Notes: generated from the sequence alone by a model not told the origin. A stretch of DNA of 64,000 nucleotides from Sphingosinicella sp. YJ22 (GCF_011320075.1 NZ_JAANPA010000009.1:1-64000); one strand, 5' to 3'; positions 42,574-51,139 are shown, numbered from the stretch's first letter. Numbers and translations are program-made.

Positions 42574-43059
42574 TCAGTGGTGCCGGCGCGAGCGGTGCTT
42601 GAGAATGCCGAGCTTCTCGAGGCGGCGGCGGAGCCGGCGGCGGTCGCGCTTCGGGTCGATCGCGGTCCTCAAGTACATGACGCCCGCGACGACGAAGCCG
42701 ACGAGCACGGTGACCCCGATCAGCTGGAGGATGATCCCGATCCCCATGCGCAGCACGGGCGGCAGCCACGGGGCCATGATGACCACCGGCAGAAGAGTCA
42801 TCGCGGCGGCGATGGCGATTCCGATGACGATCTGGTCGTTGCGCCTTCGGCGGACGCCGCGGAGGAGGTAGATGCCAAGGGTGCGGGCGGCATAGACGTA
42901 GAGGGCGAGCCAGCCGAGGATCTCGGCGAACAGGCGCCAGCTCTGCGGCGCCGCGGCGGTCATGTCGGTGAGAGCGTCGAGGCCGACGAAGAAGCCGGGC
43001 ACGAGCAGCAGGCAGCCGATGCCCACCGATGTCGACTCGTGATGATGTTCCTTCGCCAT
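42574..43059 (-). CDS. Hypothetical four-helix membrane protein
   Basis: A 161-residue inner-membrane protein with hydrophobic segments at about 11-31, 40-62, 75-98 and 104-127. A basic loop (LLRGVRRRRNDQ) lies between helices 2 and 3, and a very basic C-terminus (PKRDRRRLRRRLEKLGILKH) makes a cytoplasmic tail. The N-terminus (MAKEHHHES) has three consecutive histidines that could bind metal. No family is recognised. It lies between the toxin-antitoxin module and ATP-grasp gene, all within the interval that separates ftsH from tilS. Confidence 0.65.
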   Translation of the reverse strand: MAKEHHHESTSVGIGCLLLVPGFFVGLDALTDMTAAAPQSWRLFAEILGWLALYVYAARTLGIYLLRGVRRRRNDQIVIGIAIAAAMTLLPVVIMAPWLPPVLRMGIGIILQLIGVTVLVGFVVAGVMYLRTAIDPKRDRRRLRRRLEKLGILKHRSRRHH

Positions 43060-43147
43060 TCCGCTTCACCCCCAACCAGCGCGCGGAGCGTAGCGGGCGA
43101 AAGCGGCCGAGCACAAGCCGCCGCGGTGCCGATCCGGCCGCGCCGCG

Positions 43148-43225
43148 CTAGAGGACCTGGGCGATGAGCAAAGCGAGGGTCGCCACCGCCACGCCCACCA
43201 TTCCGAATACCAGCCGACCTTCCAC
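43148..43225 (-). CDS. Candidate 25-residue membrane peptide
   Basis: A short frame starting at GTG 43225 with an excellent ribosome site (aggagg-like agggagg, seven bases upstream) and stopping at TAG 43150-43148. The product is a single hydrophobic segment (LVFGMVGVAVATLALLIAQV) after a short charged start (MEGR). Its size and composition match known small membrane proteins that modulate transporters or stress systems. It lies between the four-helix protein and the ATP-grasp gene, both on the same strand. Expression is unproven. Confidence 0.45.
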   Translation of the reverse strand: MEGRLVFGMVGVAVATLALLIAQVL

Positions 43226-43309
43226 GACCTCGCCTCCCTGGCCTGTGCCGGAGAGACGCCGCCGCGGGAGCGATCCCGCATTTTTCTGCTGCGTTGATCC
43301 GCTAATCGG

Positions 43310-44152
43310 TCATCCCTGCCGAAGCCGCTCGGCGAGCAGGGCGGCGAAGCCGGCGCCGCGGTCGGGCGCGAGGTCGAGATAGAGGTCGGGCTCGATCAGC
43401 TCCAATTCCATCACGCGGGGGCGGCCGTCGGAATCGGGGACCATGTCGACCCGGGCGTAGAAGGGCGGCTCGGGCGACGCGGCGATGGCGGCGCGGGCGA
43501 GCTGCATCTCCTCGTCGCTCGGCTCGACCAGGGTGAAGGCGCCGCCATATTCGCGCTGGACGCGGAAATCGCCGGGGGCGGCGACCTTGCGCACGGCATG
43601 GGCCGGGGCGCCGGCGAAGAAGAAGATCGACAGCTCGCCCTGGTCCAGCACCGCCGGCATGAACGGCTGGATCATCGCGTCGGCGAGGTTCGGGGCGGGA
43701 TCGGCCGGGCCGACCCGGCTGGTGTAGGAGGCCGAGGCCGAGATCCGCGGCTTCACCACCAGCTCGTCGGCGCCGAAGGCGGCGCGGGCGGCGGCGAGCT
43801 CGGCGTCGTTGGCGAGGCCGACGAAGCGGGTCGGAACGACCGGGACGCCGGCGGCCTGGAGATCGTCGAGATAGCGCTTGTCGCTGTTCCAGCGCAGCAG
43901 GCCCGGTGCGTTGAGCAGCGGCACGTCATCGGGCCAGGCGGCGAGCAGGGTTTCCCAGCGCGCCGGCTGGAGGTGATAGCCCCAGGCGAGCTGCGCCCAG
44001 GCCGGGCGGACGGGCCGCGCATTGGGCCACGCGACCGGCTCGAGCGTGATGCCGTGCGGCGCGAGCAATTGCGCGTACATCGCGATGCGCGCCTCCCACA
44101 CATCGCGGAACTGGTTGTAGCTCGAGTCCGGGGTGAGGAGGGTGACGTGCAT
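43310..44152 (-). CDS. ATP-grasp superfamily protein (RimK/glutathione-synthetase-like)
   Basis: A 280-residue enzyme with the ATP-grasp plan: an N-terminal Rossmann-like part (HVTLLTPDSSYNQFRDVWEA), then the ATP-binding core (LVVKPRISASASYTSRVGPA with the nucleotide-binding lysine) and the metal-binding end (FYARVDMVPDSDGRPRVMEL, with ELELIEPDLYLD containing the acidic ligands). Such proteins join a carboxylate to an amine or thiol using ATP. The substrate cannot be told. It is commonly annotated as a hypothetical or glutathione synthase-like protein. No natural-product partner genes are adjacent. Confidence 0.82.
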   Translation of the reverse strand: MHVTLLTPDSSYNQFRDVWEARIAMYAQLLAPHGITLEPVAWPNARPVRPAWAQLAWGYHLQPARWETLLAAWPDDVPLLNAPGLLRWNSDKRYLDDLQAAGVPVVPTRFVGLANDAELAAARAAFGADELVVKPRISASASYTSRVGPADPAPNLADAMIQPFMPAVLDQGELSIFFFAGAPAHAVRKVAAPGDFRVQREYGGAFTLVEPSDEEMQLARAAIAASPEPPFYARVDMVPDSDGRPRVMELELIEPDLYLDLAPDRGAGFAALLAERLRQG

Positions 44153-44193
44153 GCGTGGCCCTTAGCATGACGGGGCGGCGCGGCGACAACCGC

Positions 44194-45165
44194 TCAGGTG
44201 CGGCGCGGCGGGGCGAGGGTGAGGCGCCAGGTGTCGCCGGGCTCGGCCTTGACTCCGGCAAGGGTGGCGGGGCGGCCGTCGAGCAACGTATCGAGCAGGG
44301 TCATGAGCTTGGGACCGGGGACCGCGGTCTCATCGGTGAAATTGGCGAGCGCGCAACGCAGCAGGCGGCGCTGGAGCTCACGCGGGAGGTCGCGCGCATC
44401 GATGGTGACGCAGGCCTGGTCCTCGGCGCGCCGAAGCCTCGCCTCCACGACGCGCTCGGTCGTCCAGGCAAGGGCCTCCTCCGCGTCGAGCAGGTTCGTC
44501 GCCGATGCAGCGATGCGGACAGGGTTCAGCCAGGGCGCCGAGTCGAGGAGCCGGCGGGCATGGGTGCGGTCGAGGCGGTCGTCGTCGTTGGTCGGGTCGA
44601 CGACGGCCTGCAGGCCCGCAGCCTCGACGATCGCGACCAGCTCGGCCTTCCTCCAGCCGAGAAGCGGCCGGACGACGACGTCGGACTTCGTGGCGGGCCA
44701 GGCGTTGACCGCTCGCACTCCTGCGAGGCCGGCGACGCCCGAGCCGCGCGCGAGGCGCATCAGCAAGGTCTCGGCCTGGTCGTCGACATGGTGGGCGGTC
44801 GCAATCCATTCGCAGCCGGCGCGGCCCGACCAGGCCCTCAGCGCTTCGTAGCGCGCTCGGCGAGCGAGGGCCGGGACGTTGCTCGCGGGCGCCTCCGACC
44901 AGCCCGGGGCGAGGACGGCGTGGGGAACGCCGAGATCGTCGCAGATGCGGGCGACGAAGCGCGCTTCTCCCGCGCTTTCCTCGCGCAGGCCGTGATCCAC
45001 CGTCGCGGCGACAACGGCGCCGGGATAGGCCGCGGCGGCGAGGAGGAGCAGAGCGAGGCTGTCCGGGCCGCCGGAGACGGCGACCCCGAGCTTTTCCGGC
45101 CGCCCTTGCGTCAGCCCCTGGAGGTCGACCTTGAACCTTGCGACGAGGGCAGGATCAGGCGCCAT
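44194..45165 (-). CDS. tilS: tRNA(Ile)-lysidine synthetase TilS
   Basis: TilS modifies C34 of the CAU-anticodon tRNA-Ile to lysidine so that it reads AUA. The PP-loop motif SGGPDS is at residues 31-36. TVDHGLREES and the tRNA-recognition segment ATAHHVDDQAETLLMRLARG are diagnostic. The protein is 323 residues, a short form with a reduced C-terminal domain as usual in alphaproteobacteria. It follows cpoB by 21 bp in the conserved cpoB-tilS order. Confidence 0.95.
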   Translation of the reverse strand: MAPDPALVARFKVDLQGLTQGRPEKLGVAVSGGPDSLALLLLAAAAYPGAVVAATVDHGLREESAGEARFVARICDDLGVPHAVLAPGWSEAPASNVPALARRARYEALRAWSGRAGCEWIATAHHVDDQAETLLMRLARGSGVAGLAGVRAVNAWPATKSDVVVRPLLGWRKAELVAIVEAAGLQAVVDPTNDDDRLDRTHARRLLDSAPWLNPVRIAASATNLLDAEEALAWTTERVVEARLRRAEDQACVTIDARDLPRELQRRLLRCALANFTDETAVPGPKLMTLLDTLLDGRPATLAGVKAEPGDTWRLTLAPPRRT

Positions 45166-45186
45166 CGCCCGGCCCTGCCCCTGGGG

Positions 45187-46047
45187 TCAGCTGCAGCGCG
45201 CCGCGCGGCGCGCCGCGGGCAGGCGGGTGCGCAGGAAATCGCGCATGTTCGGATAATTCTGCTCGAGCTCGTCATAGACCGGGCACGCCTCGCTGCGCCG
45301 GTCGAGGCGGACCAGCGCCTCGCCGAGGAAGAACAAGCTGTCGGCGGCGCGCTCGCCGCGCGGGTCGTCCTGATAATTGCCGAGGAAGACTCGCGCCGCG
45401 GTCGCCGGCTTGCCGTCGTCGAGATAGGCGCGGCCGGCGAGGTTGCGCGCCCAGCTCGCCCAGCGGCTGCGCGGATAGCGCTCGGCGACCGCGGTGAGGG
45501 CGGTCTGCGCCTGCGCGTAATTGCGCGCCTCCCACAGGCGGAAGCCGGCATTGTAGGCGGCCTCGGCCGGGTCGGTCGCGGTGGCCGGCTGAGTCGCCGG
45601 GGTCGAGGGACGCTCGACGATCGGCTCCATGGTCGGCATCGTGGTCGCTGGAGTCGTGGTCGGCTCGGGGGCGGGCGCCGAGGTCTGCTCGATTCGGCCG
45701 AGGCGGGTCTGGGTGTCGGTGCGCAGCTGGTTGAGCTGCTCCTCGAGCTGGCGCATGCGGTAGCCGTTTTCCTCGGCCTGGCCGGTGATGCGGGCGAGCT
45801 GCGCCTCGATCGCGTCGACTCGCGCGTTGAGGGTCGAGAGGGCGTCGCCGGTGTCGACGGTCGGCCGGGTCGGAGTCGCCGGGCGAAGCTCCGGGTCGAC
45901 GGTGGCGCCGGCGCCGCCGGGGAAGACCCGGCGCTGAATCGCGCGCATTTCCTGCTCGAGGCGGTCGACCCGCCGCTCGACAGTCGGCTGCGCCAGTGCC
46001 GGCGTGGCCGCGCCGAGCAGCAGCATGGCAATCAAAATCTTACGCAT
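45187..46047 (-). CDS. cpoB: CpoB/YbgF-type periplasmic TPR protein
   Basis: A 286-residue exported protein: signal peptide (residues 1-19, ending TPALA), a trimerising coiled coil at about 25-45 and 70-125 (ERRVDRLEQEMRAIQRRV, DTQTRLGRIEQ), a Pro/Thr/Ala linker (125-160) and TPR-like repeats at about 160-280 (AAYNAGFRLWEARNYAQAQ, RAADSLFFLGEALVRLDRR). CpoB coordinates Tol-Pal constriction and PBP1b. The pal/tolB genes that normally precede it are not upstream; a RodZ-like gene is, so the usual tol cluster is split here. Confidence 0.88.
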   Translation of the reverse strand: MRKILIAMLLLGAATPALAQPTVERRVDRLEQEMRAIQRRVFPGGAGATVDPELRPATPTRPTVDTGDALSTLNARVDAIEAQLARITGQAEENGYRMRQLEEQLNQLRTDTQTRLGRIEQTSAPAPEPTTTPATTMPTMEPIVERPSTPATQPATATDPAEAAYNAGFRLWEARNYAQAQTALTAVAERYPRSRWASWARNLAGRAYLDDGKPATAARVFLGNYQDDPRGERAADSLFFLGEALVRLDRRSEACPVYDELEQNYPNMRDFLRTRLPAARRAARCS

Positions 46048-46165
46048 TCACCCCGTCCCCGCTGACGATCCGCCTCGCGGCCATGTTATTGAAGGTTAAA
46101 GCCTGTCGCCAGCCTTAAGCATGGCCGGCGCGGAGGCGGAAGCCCGCACTTTTGCGGGGGAGGTC

Positions 46166-46214
46166 GGTCGCGATTGCCGGGCCGGCAGGTGATACCACCT
46201 GCCTCGCAATCGCT
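46166..46214. repeat. REP-like palindromic element, copy 2
   Basis: A 49-bp hairpin-forming element: outer arms gcgattgc (46170-46177) and gcaatcgc (46206-46213), inner arms gcaggtg and cacctgc around a 4-base loop. The 5' end ggtcgcg, the core gccgggccggc and the word cctgcctcgc match copy 1 at 42531-42573. It ends at the base before the stop codon (CTA 46215-46217) of the RodZ-like gene, the same position as copy 1 takes relative to its gene. Confidence 0.75.
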
Positions 46215-47018
46215 CTAGGGCCGCGACGGCGCCGGCTGCGCCTGGCCCTGCGCACGAGCGGCCAGATCCTCCGAACGGAGGCTGACGTCGCCGACCGGCT
46301 GGCCCGACGGCCCGAGCTGCGGGATCGCGGTCTGGCCGACCGTGACTCTTAGCGCCTCGGGCGCGCCGACGCGAAGCATCGGGCGGGTCGCGGTGGCGGG
46401 AACCTGGTAGGTCTCGCCGGCCTGCAGCGTGCGCTCGACGATGGTCGCTCCGCCGGCCTCGTAGACTCGCAGCCAGACCTGGCCGGTCGCGGTCAGGGTG
46501 ACCGGCTGGCCGGCCGCGGCCTGGGGCTGCGGCTGGGCGGCGGGCTGGGCCTGCTGCTGCTGGACGGGCTGCTGCTCGACGGGGGCGGGCTGCGCCTCCT
46601 CCTCGCTGCCGAGCTGCGAGCGCCAGATCAGATAGCCGGCGATCAGCACCAAGGCGAGCAGGCCGGCGATCCAGGCGAGCGGGCGCGACGGGACGCGGGC
46701 GGGATCGGGCGGCGCATAATATTCGGTCGAGATGGTCGAGCCGCGCTGGGCGCCGCCCAACTGGTCGCGCAGCTCGCGGCCGATCTCGGCGCCGTCGAGT
46801 CCAACCGCATTGGCGTAATTGCGGCCGAACCCGACCGTGTAGGTCAGCGCCGGCAATTCCTCATACTTGCCGTCCTCGATGCTGCGCAGATGGCGTATCG
46901 GAATGCGCGTCTGGGCGGCGACTTCCTCAAGGCTCAGGCCGCGCGCCTCGCGCGCCTCGCGCAGCCGCTGGCCGACGCTGTTGCCGCCCTCTTCCTGTTC
47001 AAATTCCGCTTCGGCCAT
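46215..47018 (-). CDS. rodZ: RodZ-like helix-turn-helix membrane protein
   Basis: A 267-residue protein with a cytoplasmic Xre-type HTH (about 14-75: SVGQRLREAREARGLSLEEV, TRIPIRHLRSIEDGKYEELP), one membrane helix (about 113-132, LAWIAGLLALVLIAGYLIW), a Gln/Pro/Ala-rich linker (140-175) and a C-terminal beta-rich DUF4115 domain (VWLRVYEAGGATIVERTLQA). RodZ links MreB to the elongasome and controls rod shape. The membrane orientation and domains fit; whether it is the sole RodZ in this genome is unknown. It lies between cpoB and ptsP. Confidence 0.85.
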   Translation of the reverse strand: MAEAEFEQEEGGNSVGQRLREAREARGLSLEEVAAQTRIPIRHLRSIEDGKYEELPALTYTVGFGRNYANAVGLDGAEIGRELRDQLGGAQRGSTISTEYYAPPDPARVPSRPLAWIAGLLALVLIAGYLIWRSQLGSEEEAQPAPVEQQPVQQQQAQPAAQPQPQAAAGQPVTLTATGQVWLRVYEAGGATIVERTLQAGETYQVPATATRPMLRVGAPEALRVTVGQTAIPQLGPSGQPVGDVSLRSEDLAARAQGQAQPAPSRP

Positions 47019-47089
47019 CCGGCACCCGGCTCCTCACCTATATTTTGTCGTGTCGCGGTCTGGCCGTCATAGCAGCGCGCCGGACTTGA

Positions 47090-49363
47090 TCAACTCAACG
47101 AGACATTCTGTTTCGCCGCCCATTCGGCCAGCGTGGCGCGCATATTGTCGGGCGGCCGCTCCAGCATCCGCTCCATCAACTCGGTGGCGGCGGCGAGGTT
47201 CAGCGAGCGGATCATCGCCTTGATCGGGCCGACCGCGACAGGAGTGATCGAAAAGCGGCGAAGGCCGATGCCGATCAGCGCCATGCATTCGAGGGTGCGC
47301 CCGCCCATCTCGCCGCACACGCCGACGGCGACCTCGGCCTCGTCGCAGGCGCGAACGATGCGCCTGAGGAAGCGAAGGATCGCCGGGCTGAGCCAGTCGT
47401 AGCGCTCGGCGAGCTTGGGATTGGAGCGGTCGGCAGCGAACAGGAACTGGGTGAGATCGTTGGTTCCGATCGACAGGAAATCGATCTTGGGCAGGAGGAT
47501 GTCGAGCGCCTCGGCGAGCGCCGGAACCTCCATCATCGCGCCGTAGCGGATCGCGGTCGGCAGCTTCTTGCCGCGCGCGGCGAGCCAGGCGCGCTGCTCC
47601 TCGACCAGGCGCTTGGCCTCGTCGAACTCCCAGGGCTCCGAGATCATCGGGAACATGACGTGCAGCTCGCGGCCCGCAGCGGCCTCGAGCAAGGCGCGCG
47701 ACTGGGCGCGCATCAAGGTCGAGCGGTCGAGCGCGAGGCGAAGCGCGCGCCAGCCGAGCGCCGGGTTCTCCTCGCCTTCCTCGAGCCCGTGGAGATAGGG
47801 GAGCTGCTTGTCGCCGCCGACATCGACGGTTCGGAACACGACCGGCTTTCCGTCGGCGGCGTCGAGCACCGAGCGGTAGAGGCGCTGCTGGCTCTCGCGG
47901 CGCGGCAAGGTCGCCGATACGAGGAACTGGAACTCGGTGCGGAACAGGCCGATGCCGTCGGCGCCGACCGCGCCCAGGGCGGCGGCGTCGTCGCGCAGGC
48001 CGGCATTGACCATCACGGTGATGCGCGTGCCGTCGCTGGTCACCGGCGGCACGTCGCGCAAAGCGGCGAAGGCGGCGCGGCGCTTCTGGCCCGCCTCCAG
48101 CTTGGCGTTGAACGCCTCCTCGATCGCCGGCGTCGGGCGCACGAACGCGACCGCCTCGTCGCCGTCGATGAGCACGGTGTCGCCTTCGGAGATCGCCTGG
48201 CGGGCGTCGGCGACGCGGCCGATCACCGGCACGCCCATCGCCCGCGCGACGATGATGACATGGGCGGTGAGCGACCCTTCCTGGAGGATCACGCCCTTCA
48301 ACTTGCGCCGGTCATATTCGAGCAGCTCGGCCGGGCCGAGATTGCGCGCGATGAGGATGGCGTCGTGCGGCAGGCCGGCCTGCGCCGCCGTGCCAAGCTG
48401 GCCGGACACGATGCGCAGCAGCCGGTTCGACAGGTCGTCGAGGTCGTGCATTCGCTCGGCGAGCAGCGGATCGTCGATCTCGGCCATGCGCCGCTTCATG
48501 CGCTGGCGAACCCGCTCGATCGCCGCCTCGGCGGTCAGTCCCTGGTCGATCGACTCGTTGATGCGGCGCGACCAGCCCTCGTCATAAGCGAACATCTTGT
48601 AGGTCTCGAGGACCTCGTAATGCTCGCCGGCCGTGCCGAATTCGGCCTGGGTGGTCATCGTGTCGATCTGCTCGCGCATCTTGCGGAAGGCGGAGTAGAC
48701 GCGGTGGCGCTCGGCTTCGATATCCTCGGCGACGGTGTGCTCGATGAGGATTCGGGGCTGGTGATAAACGGCGGTGCCGCGGGCCATGCCGACGACGAGC
48801 TTCAGTCCCTTGATGCGCGCCATGCCCGCCTCGCGGTCGGCTTCGCCGGCCTTGGCGCGGCGGTCGATCAGGCCGGCATTGGCGATCAACTCCGACAGTA
48901 CCATCGCGACGGTCTGCAGCGCCTCGATCTCGAGATCGTCATAGGCGCGCGGCTCGGCATGCTGGACGGCGAGGACTCCGACGGCGCGCTCCTGGCGGAT
49001 GATCGGGACGCCGGCGAAGCTGTGGAAGGTCTCCTCGCCGGTTTCGGGACGATAGGCGAATTCGGGATGGCTCGCCGCCTCGGCGAGATTGAGCACCTCG
49101 ACATTCTTGGCGATGGTGCCGACCAGGCCCTCGCCATTGGCCAGCTTGGTGACGTGGACCGCGCTCTGGTTGAGCCCGACCGTGGCGTAGAGCTCGAGCA
49201 CCCCGTCGCGCAGCAGATAGATCGAGCAGACCTCGCTCACCATCGCCTCGGCGACGATCTTCACGACCTTGTTGAGCTTTGCTTGCGGTCCGATGCGCGA
49301 GGCCATCACCTCGTGAAGGCCCGTCAAAATCTCGCGGGCGGAAGCGATTGAGGCCTCGGGCAT
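47090..49363 (-). CDS. ptsP: PEP-protein phosphotransferase of the nitrogen PTS (EI-Ntr)
   Basis: A 757-residue PtsP. An N-terminal GAF domain (about 20-165) is followed by the EI phosphotransfer domain. The phospho-accepting His is in EGSLTAHVIIVARAMGVPVI. The PEP-binding TIM barrel has DGIGLFRTEFQFLV, VVFRTVDVGGDKQ, MFPMISEP, FLSIGTNDLTQF and the catalytic Cys in VGVCGEMGGR. It passes phosphate from PEP to NPr and then EIIA-Ntr, controlling potassium uptake, PHA accumulation and stringent response in alphaproteobacteria. The GAF domain probably senses glutamine. Upstream, 195 bp separate it from the receiver gene. Confidence 0.95.
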   Translation of the reverse strand: MPEASIASAREILTGLHEVMASRIGPQAKLNKVVKIVAEAMVSEVCSIYLLRDGVLELYATVGLNQSAVHVTKLANGEGLVGTIAKNVEVLNLAEAASHPEFAYRPETGEETFHSFAGVPIIRQERAVGVLAVQHAEPRAYDDLEIEALQTVAMVLSELIANAGLIDRRAKAGEADREAGMARIKGLKLVVGMARGTAVYHQPRILIEHTVAEDIEAERHRVYSAFRKMREQIDTMTTQAEFGTAGEHYEVLETYKMFAYDEGWSRRINESIDQGLTAEAAIERVRQRMKRRMAEIDDPLLAERMHDLDDLSNRLLRIVSGQLGTAAQAGLPHDAILIARNLGPAELLEYDRRKLKGVILQEGSLTAHVIIVARAMGVPVIGRVADARQAISEGDTVLIDGDEAVAFVRPTPAIEEAFNAKLEAGQKRRAAFAALRDVPPVTSDGTRITVMVNAGLRDDAAALGAVGADGIGLFRTEFQFLVSATLPRRESQQRLYRSVLDAADGKPVVFRTVDVGGDKQLPYLHGLEEGEENPALGWRALRLALDRSTLMRAQSRALLEAAAGRELHVMFPMISEPWEFDEAKRLVEEQRAWLAARGKKLPTAIRYGAMMEVPALAEALDILLPKIDFLSIGTNDLTQFLFAADRSNPKLAERYDWLSPAILRFLRRIVRACDEAEVAVGVCGEMGGRTLECMALIGIGLRRFSITPVAVGPIKAMIRSLNLAAATELMERMLERPPDNMRATLAEWAAKQNVSLS

Positions 49364-49559
49364 AAGTCCGGCTAACAGATGCCGCGCCAGCTTCCAACTG
49401 TCGCCCGGATCGCGCGGCTATCCGCGGTGCTTAACGTGGAGCAGGGTCGCGACGCTTGGCCGGCGAGGGCGGCTCCGCTATCCTGCCGCCGACCCCGGTC
49501 GGGCGGATCGAAGTTCCGGTCCGTTCGTCTTCTGCGGGTATCGGCATTCGGAGACATCC

Positions 49560-49985
49560 TTGGAGCCTGGTCCGGAACATGTGACGCCTCGCATCCTGAT
49601 CGTGGATGACGAGATCCTGACCGCCCATTCGATCGAGACGGCGGTCCAGTCGCGCGGCTGGGAAGTGGTCGGCCCGGTCGACCAGATGGAAACCGCGCTG
49701 AGCACGGCCGGCAACGAGGAAATCCACGCCGCGGTGCTGGACCTCAATGTCGAGGGCCGGCTGGTGTGGCCGGTCGCGGCCGTCCTCAAGGACCGCGGCG
49801 TGCCGTTCCTGTTCCTCACCGGCTATCATGAAAGCCAGGTGGTCCATCCGGACTACGAGGACGTGCCGACGCTCGGCAAACCGTTCATCGAGCGCGAATT
49901 GCTGGCGCATATCGCGCGCCTGCTGAACGACCCGAGCGGCCCGCCGGCGGGCGATCCGCCGGTCCAGCCGCTCGAGGGCGACTGA
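49560..49985 (+). CDS. Stand-alone response-regulator receiver protein
   Basis: A 141-residue protein that is a single receiver domain (about 10-125): ILIVDDEILTAHSIE with the acidic pair, VLDLNVEGR with the phospho-acceptor Asp62, PFLFLTGYHE and TLGKPFIERELLAHI with the conserved Lys. The start is TTG 49560 after cggagac; GTG 49581 is an alternative. No kinase is adjacent. Such single-domain receivers in sphingomonads often act in phosphorelays of HWE/HisKA_2 kinases or as phosphate sinks. A terminator follows at 49993. Confidence 0.82.
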   Translation: MEPGPEHVTPRILIVDDEILTAHSIETAVQSRGWEVVGPVDQMETALSTAGNEEIHAAVLDLNVEGRLVWPVAAVLKDRGVPFLFLTGYHESQVVHPDYEDVPTLGKPFIERELLAHIARLLNDPSGPPAGDPPVQPLEGD

Positions 49986-49992
49986 CCCTCCG

Positions 49993-50025
49993 CGCGCCGC
50001 ATTCGTCGGCGCGGCTTCCTTCTTT
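49993..50025 (+). terminator. Intrinsic terminator after the receiver gene
   Basis: A 7-bp GC stem (cgcgccg at 49993-49999 with 50007-50013), a 7-base loop and a pyrimidine tail (cttccttcttt). It begins eight bases after the stop at 49985. Confidence 0.65.
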
Positions 50026-50156
50026 GTCGACGCGCGGTCCCGCACGTCGATCCCGCGCGCGCCGTCGTCGCATCGGCCCTGCCTCTCCCGCCCGCCCGTC
50101 CTAGCAGGGGATCGGCGGCGCCGTGGCGCGCCGTCGCTGCCACGAGGAGAGGCGAA

Positions 50157-50255
50157 ATGTCTGCGGAATCCTTCCGGACCTGGTCGACCTTTGCCGCTGC
50201 ATTGTTCCTCAGCACGATGCTGCTGTCGGCCGCCACTACCGTTCCGCTGGTCTGA
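50157..50255 (+). CDS. Candidate 32-residue membrane peptide
   Basis: ATG 50157 is preceded by a near-perfect ribosome site (gaggagaggcga) and the frame stops at TGA 50253. The product has a short polar start (MSAESFRTW) and one hydrophobic segment (STFAAALFLSTMLLSAATTV) ending PLV. It could be an uncleaved membrane peptide or a very short secreted one. It lies alone between a terminator and the convergent LytTR gene. The combination of ribosome site, terminator upstream and clean hydrophobic pattern supports it; expression is not proven. Confidence 0.5.
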   Translation: MSAESFRTWSTFAAALFLSTMLLSAATTVPLV

Positions 50256-50315
50256 GCGGAGCATAGATAATCGCGGGCCAGGCGAGCGGCAGCGGCGCTG
50301 CTGCCCGCGGCCGCT

Positions 50316-51083
50316 CTAGTCGAAGTTGAGCGCGCCCTTGACCGCCGACACGTAGCTCGGCCCGACCTGCACCTCGGCGCCGCCCTGGAGCACCAGGCAC
50401 AAGGAGCGCCCCGACCGCTTCACTTCCGTCACCTTGTCCGGCCGAACGAACGCGGAGCGGTGGACCCGAAGCAGCGGCGAATGGGCGAGCCGCTCCTCGA
50501 GCGCGGCCATGGTGATGCGCAGCAGGTGGCTGCGCATGCTGGTGTGGAGCAGCACATAGTCGCGCGCCGCCTCGATCCAGTCGATCGTATCGATCGGCAC
50601 GCGGCGCTGGCCGTGGCGCTCGGGCACCCAGAAGCCGTCATCGTCATGGGCGCGCGGCGCGGCGCCGGACTTCAGCGCCGCGACTTCCTCCTCGAGCTGG
50701 CCGGCACGGGTCTCGGCGGCGCGCAGCGCCCTGCGCCGGCGGGCGCGGTCGACGGCCTGGCGCAGGCGGTCGAAGCGGACCGGCTTCAGCAGATAGTCGG
50801 CGGCGTCGACGTCGAACGCGTCGGGCGCATAATGTTCGTGGGCGGTGACGAAGACGATCTCGGGCCGAGGCTCGATGTCGATGTCGGCGGCGGCGCGAAG
50901 GCCGTTCTTGCCCGGCATCTGCACGTCGAGGATGACGAGATCGGGCGTGAGCTGCTGGATCTTCTCCAGCGCCTCGTCGCCGTCGCCGGCCTGGCCGACC
51001 AGCTCGACTCCCTCGATGTCGGCGAAGAAGGTCTTCAGGCGATCGATCGCCAGAGACTCGTCATCGACCAGCAACACGCGCAT
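50316..51083 (-). CDS. LytTR-family response regulator (second pair)
   Basis: A 255-residue regulator. The receiver domain (about 1-115) has VLLVDDESLAIDRL, the phospho-acceptor Asp in LVILDVQMPGKNGL and LKPVRFDRL. A short coiled linker (AAETRAGQLEEEVAALKSG) leads to the LytTR DNA-binding domain (about 150-252: DWIEAARDYVLLHTSMRSHL, RVHRSAFVRPDKV). It is downstream of its kinase gene with a 56-bp gap. It differs from the first pair's regulator mainly in this linker. Targets are unknown. Confidence 0.92.
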   Translation of the reverse strand: MRVLLVDDESLAIDRLKTFFADIEGVELVGQAGDGDEALEKIQQLTPDLVILDVQMPGKNGLRAAADIDIEPRPEIVFVTAHEHYAPDAFDVDAADYLLKPVRFDRLRQAVDRARRRRALRAAETRAGQLEEEVAALKSGAAPRAHDDDGFWVPERHGQRRVPIDTIDWIEAARDYVLLHTSMRSHLLRITMAALEERLAHSPLLRVHRSAFVRPDKVTEVKRSGRSLCLVLQGGAEVQVGPSYVSAVKGALNFD

Positions 51084-51139
51084 GCGGCCACTCTCCCACT
51101 TCCCCAATGGATGTGAGTGGCGAGCAAACCGCCCGGGCG

